A stretch of DNA of 64,000 nucleotides from Gynurincola endophyticus (GTDB taxonomy: Bacteria > Bacteroidota > Bacteroidia > Chitinophagales > Chitinophagaceae). A program made the position numbers and the translations under genes. This document shows, piece after piece, positions 46,331-55,543 of this stretch; the first letter of the stretch is position 1; every line of letters starts with the position of its first letter. The notes beneath the pieces are model-generated. The model did no database searches. It was given only the letters and a program-made list of their open reading frames with translations, and was not told the DNA's origin. The DNA lies in NCBI RefSeq assembly GCF_003991195.1, contig NZ_RCWL01000001.1, positions 1-64,000 on the forward strand, written 5' to 3'.

Positions 46331-47704
46331 ATGAAAAATATGAACACAAGAATATTATATCTGATACTATCAATTACCGCTATTATTACTGCGTGTGGCG
46401 AGGCTAAAACCCCTTCACCTCAGGAGCCGGTAGAATTTACTGACGAACAATTACTGGATTCTGTTCAATACAGAGCATTCCTTTATTTCTGGAATGGAAG
46501 TGATACTGTATCAGGAATGTCTAAAGAAAGAATTCACATGGATGGTGTATATCCTCAAAAAGATCAGGATGTAATTACCAGTGGCGGTTCCGGCTTTGGA
46601 TTGATGACTGTTATTGCTGCTGTAAACAGAGGCTGGATTACCAGACAACAGGCGGTTGAAAGATTATCGAAAATGACCGCTTTTCTTGAAAAAGCAGACC
46701 GTTTTCATGGGGCATGGCCGCATTGGTGGTACGATTATAACGGAAAAGTGAAAGCGTTCAGCACTAAAGATGACGGTGGAGATATCGTTGAAACTTCTTT
46801 TATTGCACAAGGCTTGCTTGTTTGCAGAGAATATTTCAAGAACGGAAATGAGCAGGAAAAAGCGCTTGCTGCCAGAATGGATCAGCTTTGGAAAACGATA
46901 GATTTTAATTTTTATACCCGTGGAGGAAATTCATTGTACTGGCACTGGAGTCCGAAATATCAATGGGATATGAATTTCCAGATTCGCGGTTATAATGAGT
47001 GCCTGATAACTTATTTATTAGCAGCCTCTTCGCCAACACATCCGGTAAGTCCGAAAGTGTACCATCAGGGATGGGCTATGAACGGAGGAATTAAATCTGC
47101 TAATACTAAATACGGTTACAGTTACGGGTTAAAACACCAGGATAACCCTGAATACGGAGGTCCTTTATTCTGGGCACATTATTCCTATCTGGGCCTGGAT
47201 CCGCGTGGTTTGAAAGATACTTATGCAGATTATGAGCAGGAAACTAAAAACCAGGTACTGATTAATTTCAAATGGTGTGTTGAAAATCCGCATGCCTATA
47301 AAAATTATGGTCCGAATAACTGGGGATTGACAGCTTCATATTCTCCGTCAGGCTATGCTGCACATGCACCGGGAGTTGACAGAGACCTCGGCGTTATTAC
47401 ACCTACGGCTGCCGTATCTTCTATTGTATATACACCACAGGAAAGTTTACGTGCCATCCGCAATTGGTTTACTAATTATCACTCAAAGCTTTGGGGCGAA
47501 TATGGCTTCTATGACGCTTTTAGTGATCAGGAAAACTGGTATCCAAAACATTACCTGGCCATTGATCAGGGGCCAATGGTAGTGATGATTGAAAACTACC
47601 GCTCTGAATTATTTTGGAAATTATTCATGAATTGCTCTGAAGTTCAGGAAGGGCTTATTAAATTGGGCTTCGAAAGTCCTTATCTTTCAGGTCCCAAAAA
47701 ATAA
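46331..47704 (+). CDS. Second GH144-type glucanase (lipoprotein)
   Basis: A 457-residue lipoprotein (SITAIITAC), shorter than the preceding protein because it lacks the Ig-like domain. Catalytic-domain motifs repeat those of its neighbour: QYRAFLYFWNGSDTVSGMSKERI, VITSGGSGFGLMTVIAAVNRGWITR, STKDDGGDIVETSFIAQGLLVCREYF, HYLAIDQGPMVVMIENYRSELFWKLFM. The two genes are adjacent (one base between stop and start), pointing to an old tandem duplication followed by specialisation. ATG 46331 is used; 46340 is possible. Confidence 0.85.
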   Translation: MKNMNTRILYLILSITAIITACGEAKTPSPQEPVEFTDEQLLDSVQYRAFLYFWNGSDTVSGMSKERIHMDGVYPQKDQDVITSGGSGFGLMTVIAAVNRGWITRQQAVERLSKMTAFLEKADRFHGAWPHWWYDYNGKVKAFSTKDDGGDIVETSFIAQGLLVCREYFKNGNEQEKALAARMDQLWKTIDFNFYTRGGNSLYWHWSPKYQWDMNFQIRGYNECLITYLLAASSPTHPVSPKVYHQGWAMNGGIKSANTKYGYSYGLKHQDNPEYGGPLFWAHYSYLGLDPRGLKDTYADYEQETKNQVLINFKWCVENPHAYKNYGPNNWGLTASYSPSGYAAHAPGVDRDLGVITPTAAVSSIVYTPQESLRAIRNWFTNYHSKLWGEYGFYDAFSDQENWYPKHYLAIDQGPMVVMIENYRSELFWKLFMNCSEVQEGLIKLGFESPYLSGPKK

Positions 47705-47709
47705 TAATT

Positions 47710-48381
47710 ATGAAATTGTGTCAATTGAGAGCTGTTGCAATCTTAATCTTTGGTTTGGTTTTATTGAACGCGCCTGTACAGGCACAACAGCAGTTTAAAG
47801 CAGAAATAGATGCTTTTAAGCAGCAGGATAAAGAAAATCCACCACTTGAAAAGTCAATTATTTTTGTGGGTAGTTCTTCGTTCAGGTTGTGGAAGGATAT
47901 GCAAATGAGCTTTCCCGGCTATAAAATTGTAAACAGAGGTTTTGGAGGAGCTTCATTGAGCGATTTGATTTATTACGCTGACGATGTAATCTTTACTTAT
48001 AAACCGAAGGAAATTGTGATTTATTGTGGTGAAAACGACTTTACCCAATCTGATGAAATCACCGGACAGATCGTTGCTGACAGATTTATTTATCTGTACA
48101 AGCTGATCCGCGAAAAACTTCCCGAAGTACCTGTTATATACGTATCCATTAAACCGAGTCCGAGCAGAGTTCAGTATATCCCGAAAATTAAAGAAGCTAA
48201 CCGTTTGATACGTGACTTCTTAAAGAAAGAACAAAGAACCAGTGCCTTCCTGAATGTGTTTGATCCGATGATGAAAAAAGGTAAACCAGACGAAACATTA
48301 TTTGGAGAAGATATGTTACACATGAATGAAAAAGGGTATGCTCTCTGGAAGAAAATCATAACCCCATATTTGATGAAATAG
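47710..48381 (+). CDS. SGNH/GDSL-family hydrolase
   Basis: A 223-residue secreted protein (signal peptide to about AQA, residue 25). Blocks: VGSSSFRLW with the nucleophile serine (residues 53-61), GFGGASLSDL (block II Gly), CGENDF (block III Asn) and DMLHMNEKGYALW (block V Asp-His). All four SGNH residues are present. Within this locus it may remove ester substituents from the glycan, such as acetyl or succinyl groups on beta-1,2-glucans, but the substituent is a guess. Confidence 0.85.
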   Translation: MKLCQLRAVAILIFGLVLLNAPVQAQQQFKAEIDAFKQQDKENPPLEKSIIFVGSSSFRLWKDMQMSFPGYKIVNRGFGGASLSDLIYYADDVIFTYKPKEIVIYCGENDFTQSDEITGQIVADRFIYLYKLIREKLPEVPVIYVSIKPSPSRVQYIPKIKEANRLIRDFLKKEQRTSAFLNVFDPMMKKGKPDETLFGEDMLHMNEKGYALWKKIITPYLMK

Positions 48382-48403
48382 CTATTGCTAAAAAAATGTA
48401 AAA

Positions 48404-50671
48404 ATGATGTTGAGACGATTATTGGTGATTGTGTTATCTGTAGGGTTTTTCGTGGCAAATGCGCAAAATTCGCATGACCCTAAAATGGATGCTTTCATCC
48501 GGGAACTGATGTCTAAAATGACATTAGAAGAAAAACTAGGTCAGTTGAACCTGCCTTCAGTTGGTTTTGATGTAACAGGACCAATTGTGAGCCAGGGTGT
48601 AGAAGAAAAAATTAAGAAAGGATTGGTGGGAGGTGTGTTTAATACCTTTACTCCAAATGCTGTAAAAAAATTACAGGAATTAGCTGTCAATAACAGCCGT
48701 TTAAAAATTCCTCTTTTATTCGGATATGATGTTATTCACGGACATAAAACCATCTTCCCGATTAATTTAGGATTAGCCGCATCGTGGGATATGGCATTGG
48801 TGGAAAATGTAGCAAAAGCATCTGCCGCAGAAGCAGCAGCTGACGGACTTAACTGGGTATACTCTCCAATGGTAGACATCGCGCGCGATCCTCGCTGGGG
48901 TAGAGTGAGTGAAGGAAGTGGTGAAGATCCGTACCTGGGTGCAGAAATTGCCAAAGCAATGGTAAACGGATTACAACAAGGAGACTTGTCAAAACCTACC
49001 ACCGTGCTGGCTACCGTAAAACACTTTGCACTATACGGCGCAGGTGAAGCCGGTAGAGATTATAATACAGTTGACATGAGCCGTATCAGAATGTTTAATG
49101 AATATTTTCTTCCTTATAAAGCAGCTGTAGATGCAGGTGTTGGAAGTGTAATGACTTCTTTCAACGAAATCGAAGGTGTTCCAGCTTCCGGTAACAAGTG
49201 GTTGTTAACCGATTTGTTGAGAAAGCAATGGGGCTATAAAGGAATGATTGTTTCTGACTACACTTCTATCAACGAAATGATGGCACACGGAATGGGTGAT
49301 GCTAAAGCCGTTACCGAATTGTCGCTGAATGCCGGAATGGATATGGATATGGTAGGAGAATTATTTATAGGTTATGGCGCAGAACTGGTAAAATCCGGTA
49401 AGGTTTCAATCGAAACCATTGATGCAGCTTGCAGAAGAATTTTAGAAGCAAAATATAAATTAGGCTTATTTAAAGATCCTTATTTGTATGTAAGCGAAGA
49501 AAGAGCAAAAGCTGAAATCTTTAGTGCCGATAAACTTGCATTAAGTAAAGATGCTGCTGTTAAGAGCATGGTGTTGTTGAAGAACGATCAACAGATATTG
49601 CCTTTACAAACTTCTCAAAAAGTAGCTTTTATCGGACCATTGGTGAATGACCAAAGAAACCTGATCGGTTCATGGAGTGCTGCAGGTGATTGGAAACAGG
49701 CCGTAAGTATTCAGGCTGCACTGGATGCAGGAAACTATAAATATACTTATGCTAAAGGAGCTAATCTGGTAGAAGACCCCGCTTTACTAAAAAGATTAAA
49801 CGACCACGACGGACGTATCGAATCAGATCCGTTAACCAGTGAGAAATTAATCGCACAAGCTGTGAAAGTTGCAAAAAAAGCAGATGTGGTAGTGGCTGTT
49901 CTCGGTGAAGCTTTCGGTATGTCTGGTGAAGCAGCCAGCAGATCAGATATTGGTTTACCTGAACACCAGCAGAAATTGCTGAAAGCATTGAAAGCAACCG
50001 GAAAACCAATTGTATTGGTTCTGATGAATGGCCGCCCGCTTACATTAAGCTGGGAAGACCAAAACATGAGCGCCATTCTGGAAACATGGTTCGGTGGTAC
50101 TAAAGCCGGCGATGCAATCGTTGACGTTTTATACGGAAAAGCTAATCCAAGTGGTAAATTGTCAATGACTTTTCCGCGTAGTGTAGGTCAGATTCCGATT
50201 TATTATAATCATAAGAATACAGGTCGCCCGATGGACGAAAACCAGAAGTATACCTCTAAGTATCTTGATATTCCGAATACACCGTTGTATGCATTCGGCC
50301 ATGGATTGAGTTATACTCAATTCACTTACGGAACACCTGAATTGTCTGCAACTTCTATCCAACCTAACCAAAAAATAACTTTAACGGTTCCTGTTACTAA
50401 TAGCGGTAATTATGACGGTGAAGAAGTAGTGCAGTTATACATTCAGGATGTTGTAGGCTCTGTAACCCGCCCGGTACAGGAGCTGAAGGCATTTAAGAAA
50501 GTGAAAATCGCAAAAGGTCAAACAGTACAGGTAAGTTTTGATATCACTGTAGAAGACCTGAAATTCTATAATGCAGACCTAACGTTTGATTACGAAGCAG
50601 GTAAATTCAGAGCGATGGTAGGAACAGCAAGTGATAAAGTACAGACGTTGACATTCGATGCTGTAAAATAG
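48404..50671 (+). CDS. bglX: GH3 beta-glucosidase
   Basis: A 755-residue periplasmic enzyme with signal peptide (to about NAQ, residue 21). The N-terminal barrel contains the KHFALYGAGEAGRDYNTVDMS loop and the nucleophile Asp285 in GMIVSDYTSINEM; the alpha/beta sandwich follows (about 390-600), then a C-terminal fibronectin-III-like domain (VTNSGNYDGEEVVQLYIQDVVGSVTRPVQELKAFKKV). It is BglX-like in length and layout. GH3 members in glucan loci with GH144 cleave the released beta-1,2-gluco-oligosaccharides to glucose. Confidence 0.93.
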   Translation: MMLRRLLVIVLSVGFFVANAQNSHDPKMDAFIRELMSKMTLEEKLGQLNLPSVGFDVTGPIVSQGVEEKIKKGLVGGVFNTFTPNAVKKLQELAVNNSRLKIPLLFGYDVIHGHKTIFPINLGLAASWDMALVENVAKASAAEAAADGLNWVYSPMVDIARDPRWGRVSEGSGEDPYLGAEIAKAMVNGLQQGDLSKPTTVLATVKHFALYGAGEAGRDYNTVDMSRIRMFNEYFLPYKAAVDAGVGSVMTSFNEIEGVPASGNKWLLTDLLRKQWGYKGMIVSDYTSINEMMAHGMGDAKAVTELSLNAGMDMDMVGELFIGYGAELVKSGKVSIETIDAACRRILEAKYKLGLFKDPYLYVSEERAKAEIFSADKLALSKDAAVKSMVLLKNDQQILPLQTSQKVAFIGPLVNDQRNLIGSWSAAGDWKQAVSIQAALDAGNYKYTYAKGANLVEDPALLKRLNDHDGRIESDPLTSEKLIAQAVKVAKKADVVVAVLGEAFGMSGEAASRSDIGLPEHQQKLLKALKATGKPIVLVLMNGRPLTLSWEDQNMSAILETWFGGTKAGDAIVDVLYGKANPSGKLSMTFPRSVGQIPIYYNHKNTGRPMDENQKYTSKYLDIPNTPLYAFGHGLSYTQFTYGTPELSATSIQPNQKITLTVPVTNSGNYDGEEVVQLYIQDVVGSVTRPVQELKAFKKVKIAKGQTVQVSFDITVEDLKFYNADLTFDYEAGKFRAMVGTASDKVQTLTFDAVK

Positions 50672-50714
50672 TTCAGATAAATAACCGGCGAGGTTCTCTC
50701 AATGGTAAATACTA

Positions 50715-50766
50715 ACTCCCCCTTGCTGTTCGGGATGATTCCGGATAACAAGGGGGAATGTATTTT
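50715..50766 (+). terminator. Terminator after the GH3 gene
   Basis: CCCCCTTG (50718-50725) pairs with CAAGGGGG (50749-50756), with an inner GTTCGG..CCGGAT pairing, and is followed by TATTTTTAT. Confidence 0.7.
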
Positions 50767-50818
50767 TATAAGTACACCTATTCTAAGTAATTGACAGTTT
50801 GATATAACATTTTCAGCT

Positions 50819-52537
50819 ATGAAGCAGTTGTTTTTTTTCTTCTTATTCGTGTTGGGATTGCAGGCGGCAGCACAAACACACCAGCAACAAACGTATTGTA
50901 ATCCGCTTAACCTGGATTATACGTATATGATATATAATACCCATGCAGGTATTTCTTATCGCTCAGGAGCAGATCCTACTGTTGTGAAGTTCAGAGGCGA
51001 GTATTACATGTTTGTAACACGGTCACTTGGTTACTGGCACTCAACAGATTTAATGAACTGGCAGTTTATTCATCCGCAACGATGGTATTTTCAAGGGTCC
51101 AATGCTCCTACGGCTTTTAACTATAAAGATTCTTTATTGTATGTAACCGGTGACCCGTCAGGAGCTATGAACTTACTGTATACGGATAATCCGCAAAAAG
51201 GTGACTGGAAAGCCTCACCCGGAATATTGTATGATTTGCAGGATCCGGCGTTGTTTTTAGATGATGACGATCAATTGTATATGTACTGGGGTTCTTCAAA
51301 TGTTTATCCGATCAGGGGCCGGCAACTGGATGTTAAAAATCATTTTAAGCCTGATAGCATTATAACACCGCTTATTAAGCTGGATGGCGAAAAACACGGT
51401 TGGGAGCGCTTCGGAACCAATCACAGCGATACTGTATTAAAAGGCTATCTGGAAGGTGCTTTTATGCAGAAACATAATGGTAAATATTATTTACTATATG
51501 CAGCGCCCGGTACAGAATTTAATGTATATGGTGACGGTGTATATGTAGGCGATCACCCTTTGGGGCCGTTTACTTATCAACCCCATAATCCGGTATTTTA
51601 TAAACCCGGCGGTTTCTCAAACGGCGCCGGACATGGCAGCCTGGTAGAAGGACCGATGGGCATGCTTTGGCATTTCGGCTCTTCAATGATCTCTGTAAAT
51701 GTAAACTGGGAAAGAAGGCTGGCATTGTTTCCTGCCTATTTTGACAGGGACGGTATCATGTATTCTGATACTAACTTCGGCGATTATCCGCATTATGCAC
51801 CCGCTGTTGCCGGAAAGGCCGGTGAATTTACCGGTTGGATGTTATTATCCTATAAAAAGAAAATAACCGGCTCAGCTGCAGCAGAAGCACATGAGCTTTC
51901 TTCATTAACAGATGAAAATATTCAAAGCTTCTGGTTGTCTGCAAAAAATGATAGCAGTGCATGGGTAACCATCGACCTGGAGAATACACCGGTAGTACGT
52001 GCAGTTCAGATAAACTTTCATGATTATAAAAGCGGACTGTATGGCCGTATACCTGATCTGATGCATCGTTATCTGGTAGAGGCTTCAGTAGATGGAAGAA
52101 ACTGGACCACTATTGTTGACCGTTCTGAAAGCTTTAAAGACGTACCGAACGATTATGTGGAAATCGAACAACCCCAACCGGCACGATTTATAAGATACAG
52201 GAATATTTATCACCCTACCACGCATCTTGCTATCAGTGAAATAAGAGTGTTTGGTGAAGGGAAAGGAAAAGTACCCGCGCAGGTAAAAGACCTGAAAGCG
52301 GATAGAAAAACCGACCGCAGAGATGTAATGATTACCTGGAAAAAAGATCCTTCGGCACAAGGATATAACGTGAAATGGGGAATTGCTCCGGATAAACTTT
52401 ATAACAGCTGGTTGATTTATGATGAAACAGAACTCTTATTAAAGAGTTTAAGCACAGACCAGGAATACTATATCAATGTAGAAGCATTTAATGAAAATGG
52501 AATAGGTAAAACCAGTACGCTTGTTCATTTACCTTAA
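50819..52537 (+). CDS. GH43-like secreted protein with discoidin-like and Fn3 domains
   Basis: A 572-residue secreted protein with signal peptide (MKQLFFFFLFVLGLQAAAQ). Residues about 40-345 form a five-bladed propeller of the GH43/GH117-like type: GADPTVVKFRGEYYMFVT, STDLMNWQF, DPALFLDDDDQLYMYWGS, LEGAFMQKHNGKYYLLYA. A discoidin/F5-8C-like domain follows (about 365-480, ending ARFIRYRNIYHPTTHLAISEIRVFGEG) and a fibronectin-III domain (about 485-572). The linkage it attacks cannot be told. It may deal with a side chain or a different glycan. Confidence 0.8.
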   Translation: MKQLFFFFLFVLGLQAAAQTHQQQTYCNPLNLDYTYMIYNTHAGISYRSGADPTVVKFRGEYYMFVTRSLGYWHSTDLMNWQFIHPQRWYFQGSNAPTAFNYKDSLLYVTGDPSGAMNLLYTDNPQKGDWKASPGILYDLQDPALFLDDDDQLYMYWGSSNVYPIRGRQLDVKNHFKPDSIITPLIKLDGEKHGWERFGTNHSDTVLKGYLEGAFMQKHNGKYYLLYAAPGTEFNVYGDGVYVGDHPLGPFTYQPHNPVFYKPGGFSNGAGHGSLVEGPMGMLWHFGSSMISVNVNWERRLALFPAYFDRDGIMYSDTNFGDYPHYAPAVAGKAGEFTGWMLLSYKKKITGSAAAEAHELSSLTDENIQSFWLSAKNDSSAWVTIDLENTPVVRAVQINFHDYKSGLYGRIPDLMHRYLVEASVDGRNWTTIVDRSESFKDVPNDYVEIEQPQPARFIRYRNIYHPTTHLAISEIRVFGEGKGKVPAQVKDLKADRKTDRRDVMITWKKDPSAQGYNVKWGIAPDKLYNSWLIYDETELLLKSLSTDQEYYINVEAFNENGIGKTSTLVHLP

Positions 52538-52651
52538 CAGCATAAAACGGCACAAAGAGCCCGGGAATGACTTTGAAAAGTCAAAAAAAAATAGTATATT
52601 CCTGTAGAGGGGGCGTTGTGTGTTTTTTAAAATCACCAGAAAAAGAGATAT

Positions 52652-53434
52652 ATGTTGAAATTAATAATCGGCTGCTTATTGTGTGTATTCTCTTTGAATA
52701 CAATGGCCCAGAACTTAGATCTTTTTGAAAAAAAGGTATATGTTTCACCTGCCGGTGATTCATTACCGTATAGAATATTGTATCCTGAAAATTATAATCC
52801 TAAAAAGAAGTATCCGCTGTTGATTGTATTACATGGTGCGGGAGAACGGGGAAACAATAATACGGCTCAACTGGTACATGGAGGTAGTCTTTTCGTAAAT
52901 GAGGCAAATAGAAGTGCATTTCCCGCTATTGTGGTATTTCCACAGTGTCCGGCTGATTCATATTGGAGCAATGTAACCTTCAGGTACGATGATAAAGGGA
53001 AAAGAACATTTGTATATGATATTTATAATCCTCCCACCAAAGCGATGTCAGCACTGATGAGTTTTATTCAGGCTGATCTGTTAAAACGTAAGATTGAATC
53101 TAAACGTGTATATGTAATGGGCTTGTCGATGGGAGGAATGGGTACCTATGAATTAGTATACCGTATGCCAAAAACATTTGCAGCTGCAGTGCCTATTTGT
53201 GGTGGAGGAGACATTCGGTCAGCAGCTAATCTTACTAAACCTGTATGGCGTATTTATCATGGTGAAGTTGATGATGTGGTGCCACCGCAGTTATCGGTAG
53301 ATATGTACGATGCTATTGTACTGGCCGGCGGTAAGGCCACTATTAAAATATATCCCGGCGTGAATCACGGTAGCTGGAACAGTGTCTTTGCCGAACCTGA
53401 CCTTTTGCAATGGATATTTAAACAGAAAAAGTAA
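52652..53434 (+). CDS. Secreted alpha/beta hydrolase (prolyl-oligopeptidase/esterase-like)
   Basis: A 260-residue enzyme with signal peptide (to about MAQ, residue 20). Triad: Ser159 in GLSMGG, Asp207 or Asp208 in GEVDDVVP, His239 in GVNHGSW. The oxyanion segment is VLHGAGERG. This is the phospholipase/carboxylesterase-like class often found in glycan loci as acetyl or feruloyl esterases. It is the last gene of the polysaccharide region on the plus strand and may have its own promoter. Confidence 0.85.
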   Translation: MLKLIIGCLLCVFSLNTMAQNLDLFEKKVYVSPAGDSLPYRILYPENYNPKKKYPLLIVLHGAGERGNNNTAQLVHGGSLFVNEANRSAFPAIVVFPQCPADSYWSNVTFRYDDKGKRTFVYDIYNPPTKAMSALMSFIQADLLKRKIESKRVYVMGLSMGGMGTYELVYRMPKTFAAAVPICGGGDIRSAANLTKPVWRIYHGEVDDVVPPQLSVDMYDAIVLAGGKATIKIYPGVNHGSWNSVFAEPDLLQWIFKQKK

Positions 53435-53521
53435 CCCGCGTATCTGCTGAATATTGGAGGATGTTTAACTTTTGTACGATAAAGTTTTCGATACATTTGA
53501 ATTGAACCAATACAGAGGTAT

Positions 53522-54094
53522 ATGAAAACAAAATTTTACAAACTTTCGAGCCTTTTAGGTTTATGGATGATTTGCTTTTCCTTCACATCTTACGCTCAGG
53601 AGGACTTATATCCCGATCGTGAATTCAGAGTAGCAATTAATACAAGAGATATAACTGTTTATATACATGAAAACGGCAGCTTATCTGTAAAATATCCTAA
53701 AAGGAACAGGAACATTGATGTAGATTATTATGACCGATTTGATAATAGAGTGAAAGAAGGAAAAATTAAAAAGTGGGGAAATATTACTTTCGATTATTAC
53801 GATAGTTTTGATGCCTCCGAGCTGCAGGGAAAAATAAAAAGAATCAATACCCAACAGATTGAATATTATGACCGCTTTGATCAGAATGAACTAAAAGGAA
53901 AAGTAAAATCAGTAGGAAACATACAGGTTAAGTATTATGACAGATACGATAACAGCGAGTTAACAGGAAAAATTAAATCTGTAGGTACTTTAACAGTTGA
54001 ATATTTTGACCGGTATGCATCTGATGAAAAAAGAGGGCTGATCAAATCGGTGTCAGGTTCAACCAATGCGGTATATCTTGATTTCCGGTTTTAG
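53522..54094 (+). CDS. Secreted protein made of five to six YYDRFD repeats
   Basis: A 190-residue protein with signal peptide (MKTKFYKLSSLLGLWMICFSFTSYAQ). From about residue 60 it consists of tandem units of about 24 residues of the form YYDRFDNxELKGKIKSVGNI, with conserved Tyr/Asp/Arg/Phe and Gly-Lys positions. The rest is a short beta-rich start. No family is recognised. The regular length and aromatic positions suggest a beta-solenoid-like or stacked beta-sheet fold. It is a single gene. Confidence 0.75.
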   Translation: MKTKFYKLSSLLGLWMICFSFTSYAQEDLYPDREFRVAINTRDITVYIHENGSLSVKYPKRNRNIDVDYYDRFDNRVKEGKIKKWGNITFDYYDSFDASELQGKIKRINTQQIEYYDRFDQNELKGKVKSVGNIQVKYYDRYDNSELTGKIKSVGTLTVEYFDRYASDEKRGLIKSVSGSTNAVYLDFRF

Positions 54095-54170
54095 TAAAAG
54101 GTATCGTAACACAGTAAAGAATCAATCATACGGTTCTTTCTGTTAACCGATGGTTCTAATAAATTAATAT

Positions 54171-54794
54171 ATGGCAATTAAAAATATCATCTTCGACCTG
54201 GGTGGAATTCTGATTAATCTGGATTTTGATAAAACAATCAATGAATTTGACCGGTTAGGATTTAAGGAGATGGAGAAGTTTTTTGGATTGGGAAAGGCTG
54301 CTGATTTTGTAGAAGACTATGAGGTGGGAAAAATAAATGATGAGCAGTTTATTCATGCTGTAAGGTCATTGACTAATATACAGGCAGATGACGAGCAGAT
54401 TGTTTATGCATGGAATGCGTTATTGTTAGACTTTCCGGAAGAAAGGATTGGCCTGCTTCAACAATTAGCAAAAAAATACAGATTGTTTTTGTTTTCAAAT
54501 ACAAATGCATTGCATCTTGCTCACTTTGGAGCATTGTTTCAGCAACAATTCGGCTTTTCTTTAAACAGTTTGTTTGAAAAAGCTTATTATTCACATACGA
54601 TTAATCAACGAAAACCCTATACGGAAGCTTTTGAGTGGATATTGAACGATGCAAAAATTGATGCTGCAGAAACGTTGTTTATTGATGATGCGCTTAATAA
54701 CATTGAAGGAGCGAGGATGGTAGGTTTACATACGCGTTATGTACCGAAAGGGCAAACAATTATGGAAATAAACTGGGAAGCTTTAGAGCCGTAG
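54171..54794 (+). CDS. HAD-superfamily hydrolase (subfamily IA)
   Basis: A 207-residue cytoplasmic phosphatase-like protein. Motif I is FDLGGILINLD (residues 8-18); motif II LFLFSNTNA near residue 103; motif III lysine in KPYTEAF near 148; motif IV FIDDALNNIEGARMVGL near 170. The pattern is that of the GphA/YihX-like sugar-phosphatase group. Motif I begins DLGG, not DxD, as in several Bacteroidota members of this group. The substrate is unknown. Confidence 0.85.
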   Translation: MAIKNIIFDLGGILINLDFDKTINEFDRLGFKEMEKFFGLGKAADFVEDYEVGKINDEQFIHAVRSLTNIQADDEQIVYAWNALLLDFPEERIGLLQQLAKKYRLFLFSNTNALHLAHFGALFQQQFGFSLNSLFEKAYYSHTINQRKPYTEAFEWILNDAKIDAAETLFIDDALNNIEGARMVGLHTRYVPKGQTIMEINWEALEP

Positions 54795-54822
54795 CAGGCT
54801 TTTGTAGCTTGCTGGGTTTTTT
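54793..54822 (+). terminator. Terminator of the HAD gene
   Basis: AGCAGGC (54793-54799) pairs with GCTTGCT (54807-54813), including one G-T pair, followed by GGGTTTTTTG. It overlaps the stop codon. Confidence 0.6.
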
Positions 54823-54862
54823 GTGCCGGCAGGATAGAAAAGACTACTATAAAAAACAATAT

Positions 54863-54896
54863 AAAAAAAGCCTATTGGAAATATCCGATAGGCTTA
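54863..54896. terminator. Bidirectional terminator between convergent genes
   Basis: AAGCCTAT..ATAGGCTT with an inner GGA/TCC pairing has a run of A residues on the left and AATTTTTT on the right. It serves the minus-strand DUF4834 gene and backs up the HAD terminator. Confidence 0.75.
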
Positions 54897-55139
54897 ATTT
54901 TTTATTTCTTCGAAATCGATGTATTCATCTGTTTTATTGGCCGTGAAAGGAGGCCGGTTACGGGCATTGTTTGTTTCCTGCTCATTTGAATAAGGTGGTG
55001 GTTGATTTTCCATGTGAGCTTTTTTGAACTCGTTCATTTGTTTTTTCATCTGACGGGTTACTTTAAACACAGGAATCACAAAACCGACTACAAAGCGGTA
55101 CAATACATAAAATAATATAGCCCAAAGTACATAACGCAT
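54894..55139 (-). CDS. DUF4834-type small membrane protein
   Basis: An 81-residue protein with one N-terminal membrane helix (residues about 3-22, YVLWAILFYVLYRFVVGFVIPVF), a basic amphipathic stretch and an acidic disordered tail (DEYIDFEEIKN). This is the DUF4834 layout, a small family confined to Bacteroidota with unknown function. It is the last gene of a minus-strand group of three. Confidence 0.78.
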   Translation of the reverse strand: MRYVLWAILFYVLYRFVVGFVIPVFKVTRQMKKQMNEFKKAHMENQPPPYSNEQETNNARNRPPFTANKTDEYIDFEEIKN

Positions 55140-55202
55140 ATAGCGTAAAGTTAAACTATTCGATGTTAAGAAGTATATAAAATGCCATTAAAAGATGACA
55201 CT

Positions 55203-55526
55203 TTACTGCTTAAAGTTTTTTTCTTTAAAGCCGTCAATGAGTGACATGATTTTGTTTTTTACAGAATCAAACAGCATTTTAAAGCCGTCTTTTACAGAAT
55301 CGCTGTCCAGCACATTATTAAGTGTGCTGCCGAACCAGCTGGGATTTTTAGGTCCGAAGCCGGTAACAGAGTTGAGGCTCATTCTTAAAAAATTATCTTT
55401 CAGGTCGTCGGTATTCTCATCTAAAAGGTTACCGAGTTTTTTTCGTCTCCACTTCAGTCGGATAATCTCTCTGTCGAGATCATCAATGTTATTCAGTTTT
55501 TTTCTTTTATAAGGTTTATACGCCAT
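55203..55526 (-). CDS. Unrecognised small basic protein
   Basis: A 107-residue protein starting MAYKPYKRKKLNNIDDLDREIIRLKWRRKKL, strongly basic, with a coiled-coil-like first third. The rest is amphipathic and without membrane segments. No family is recognised. It lies 17 bases after the holin-like gene and probably forms one transcript with it and DUF4834; the first-third pattern is common in Bacteroidota proteins encoded next to Phage_holin_3_6 genes. Confidence 0.6.
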   Translation of the reverse strand: MAYKPYKRKKLNNIDDLDREIIRLKWRRKKLGNLLDENTDDLKDNFLRMSLNSVTGFGPKNPSWFGSTLNNVLDSDSVKDGFKMLFDSVKNKIMSLIDGFKEKNFKQ

Positions 55527-55543
55527 TGTAGAAAAATTGAAGA

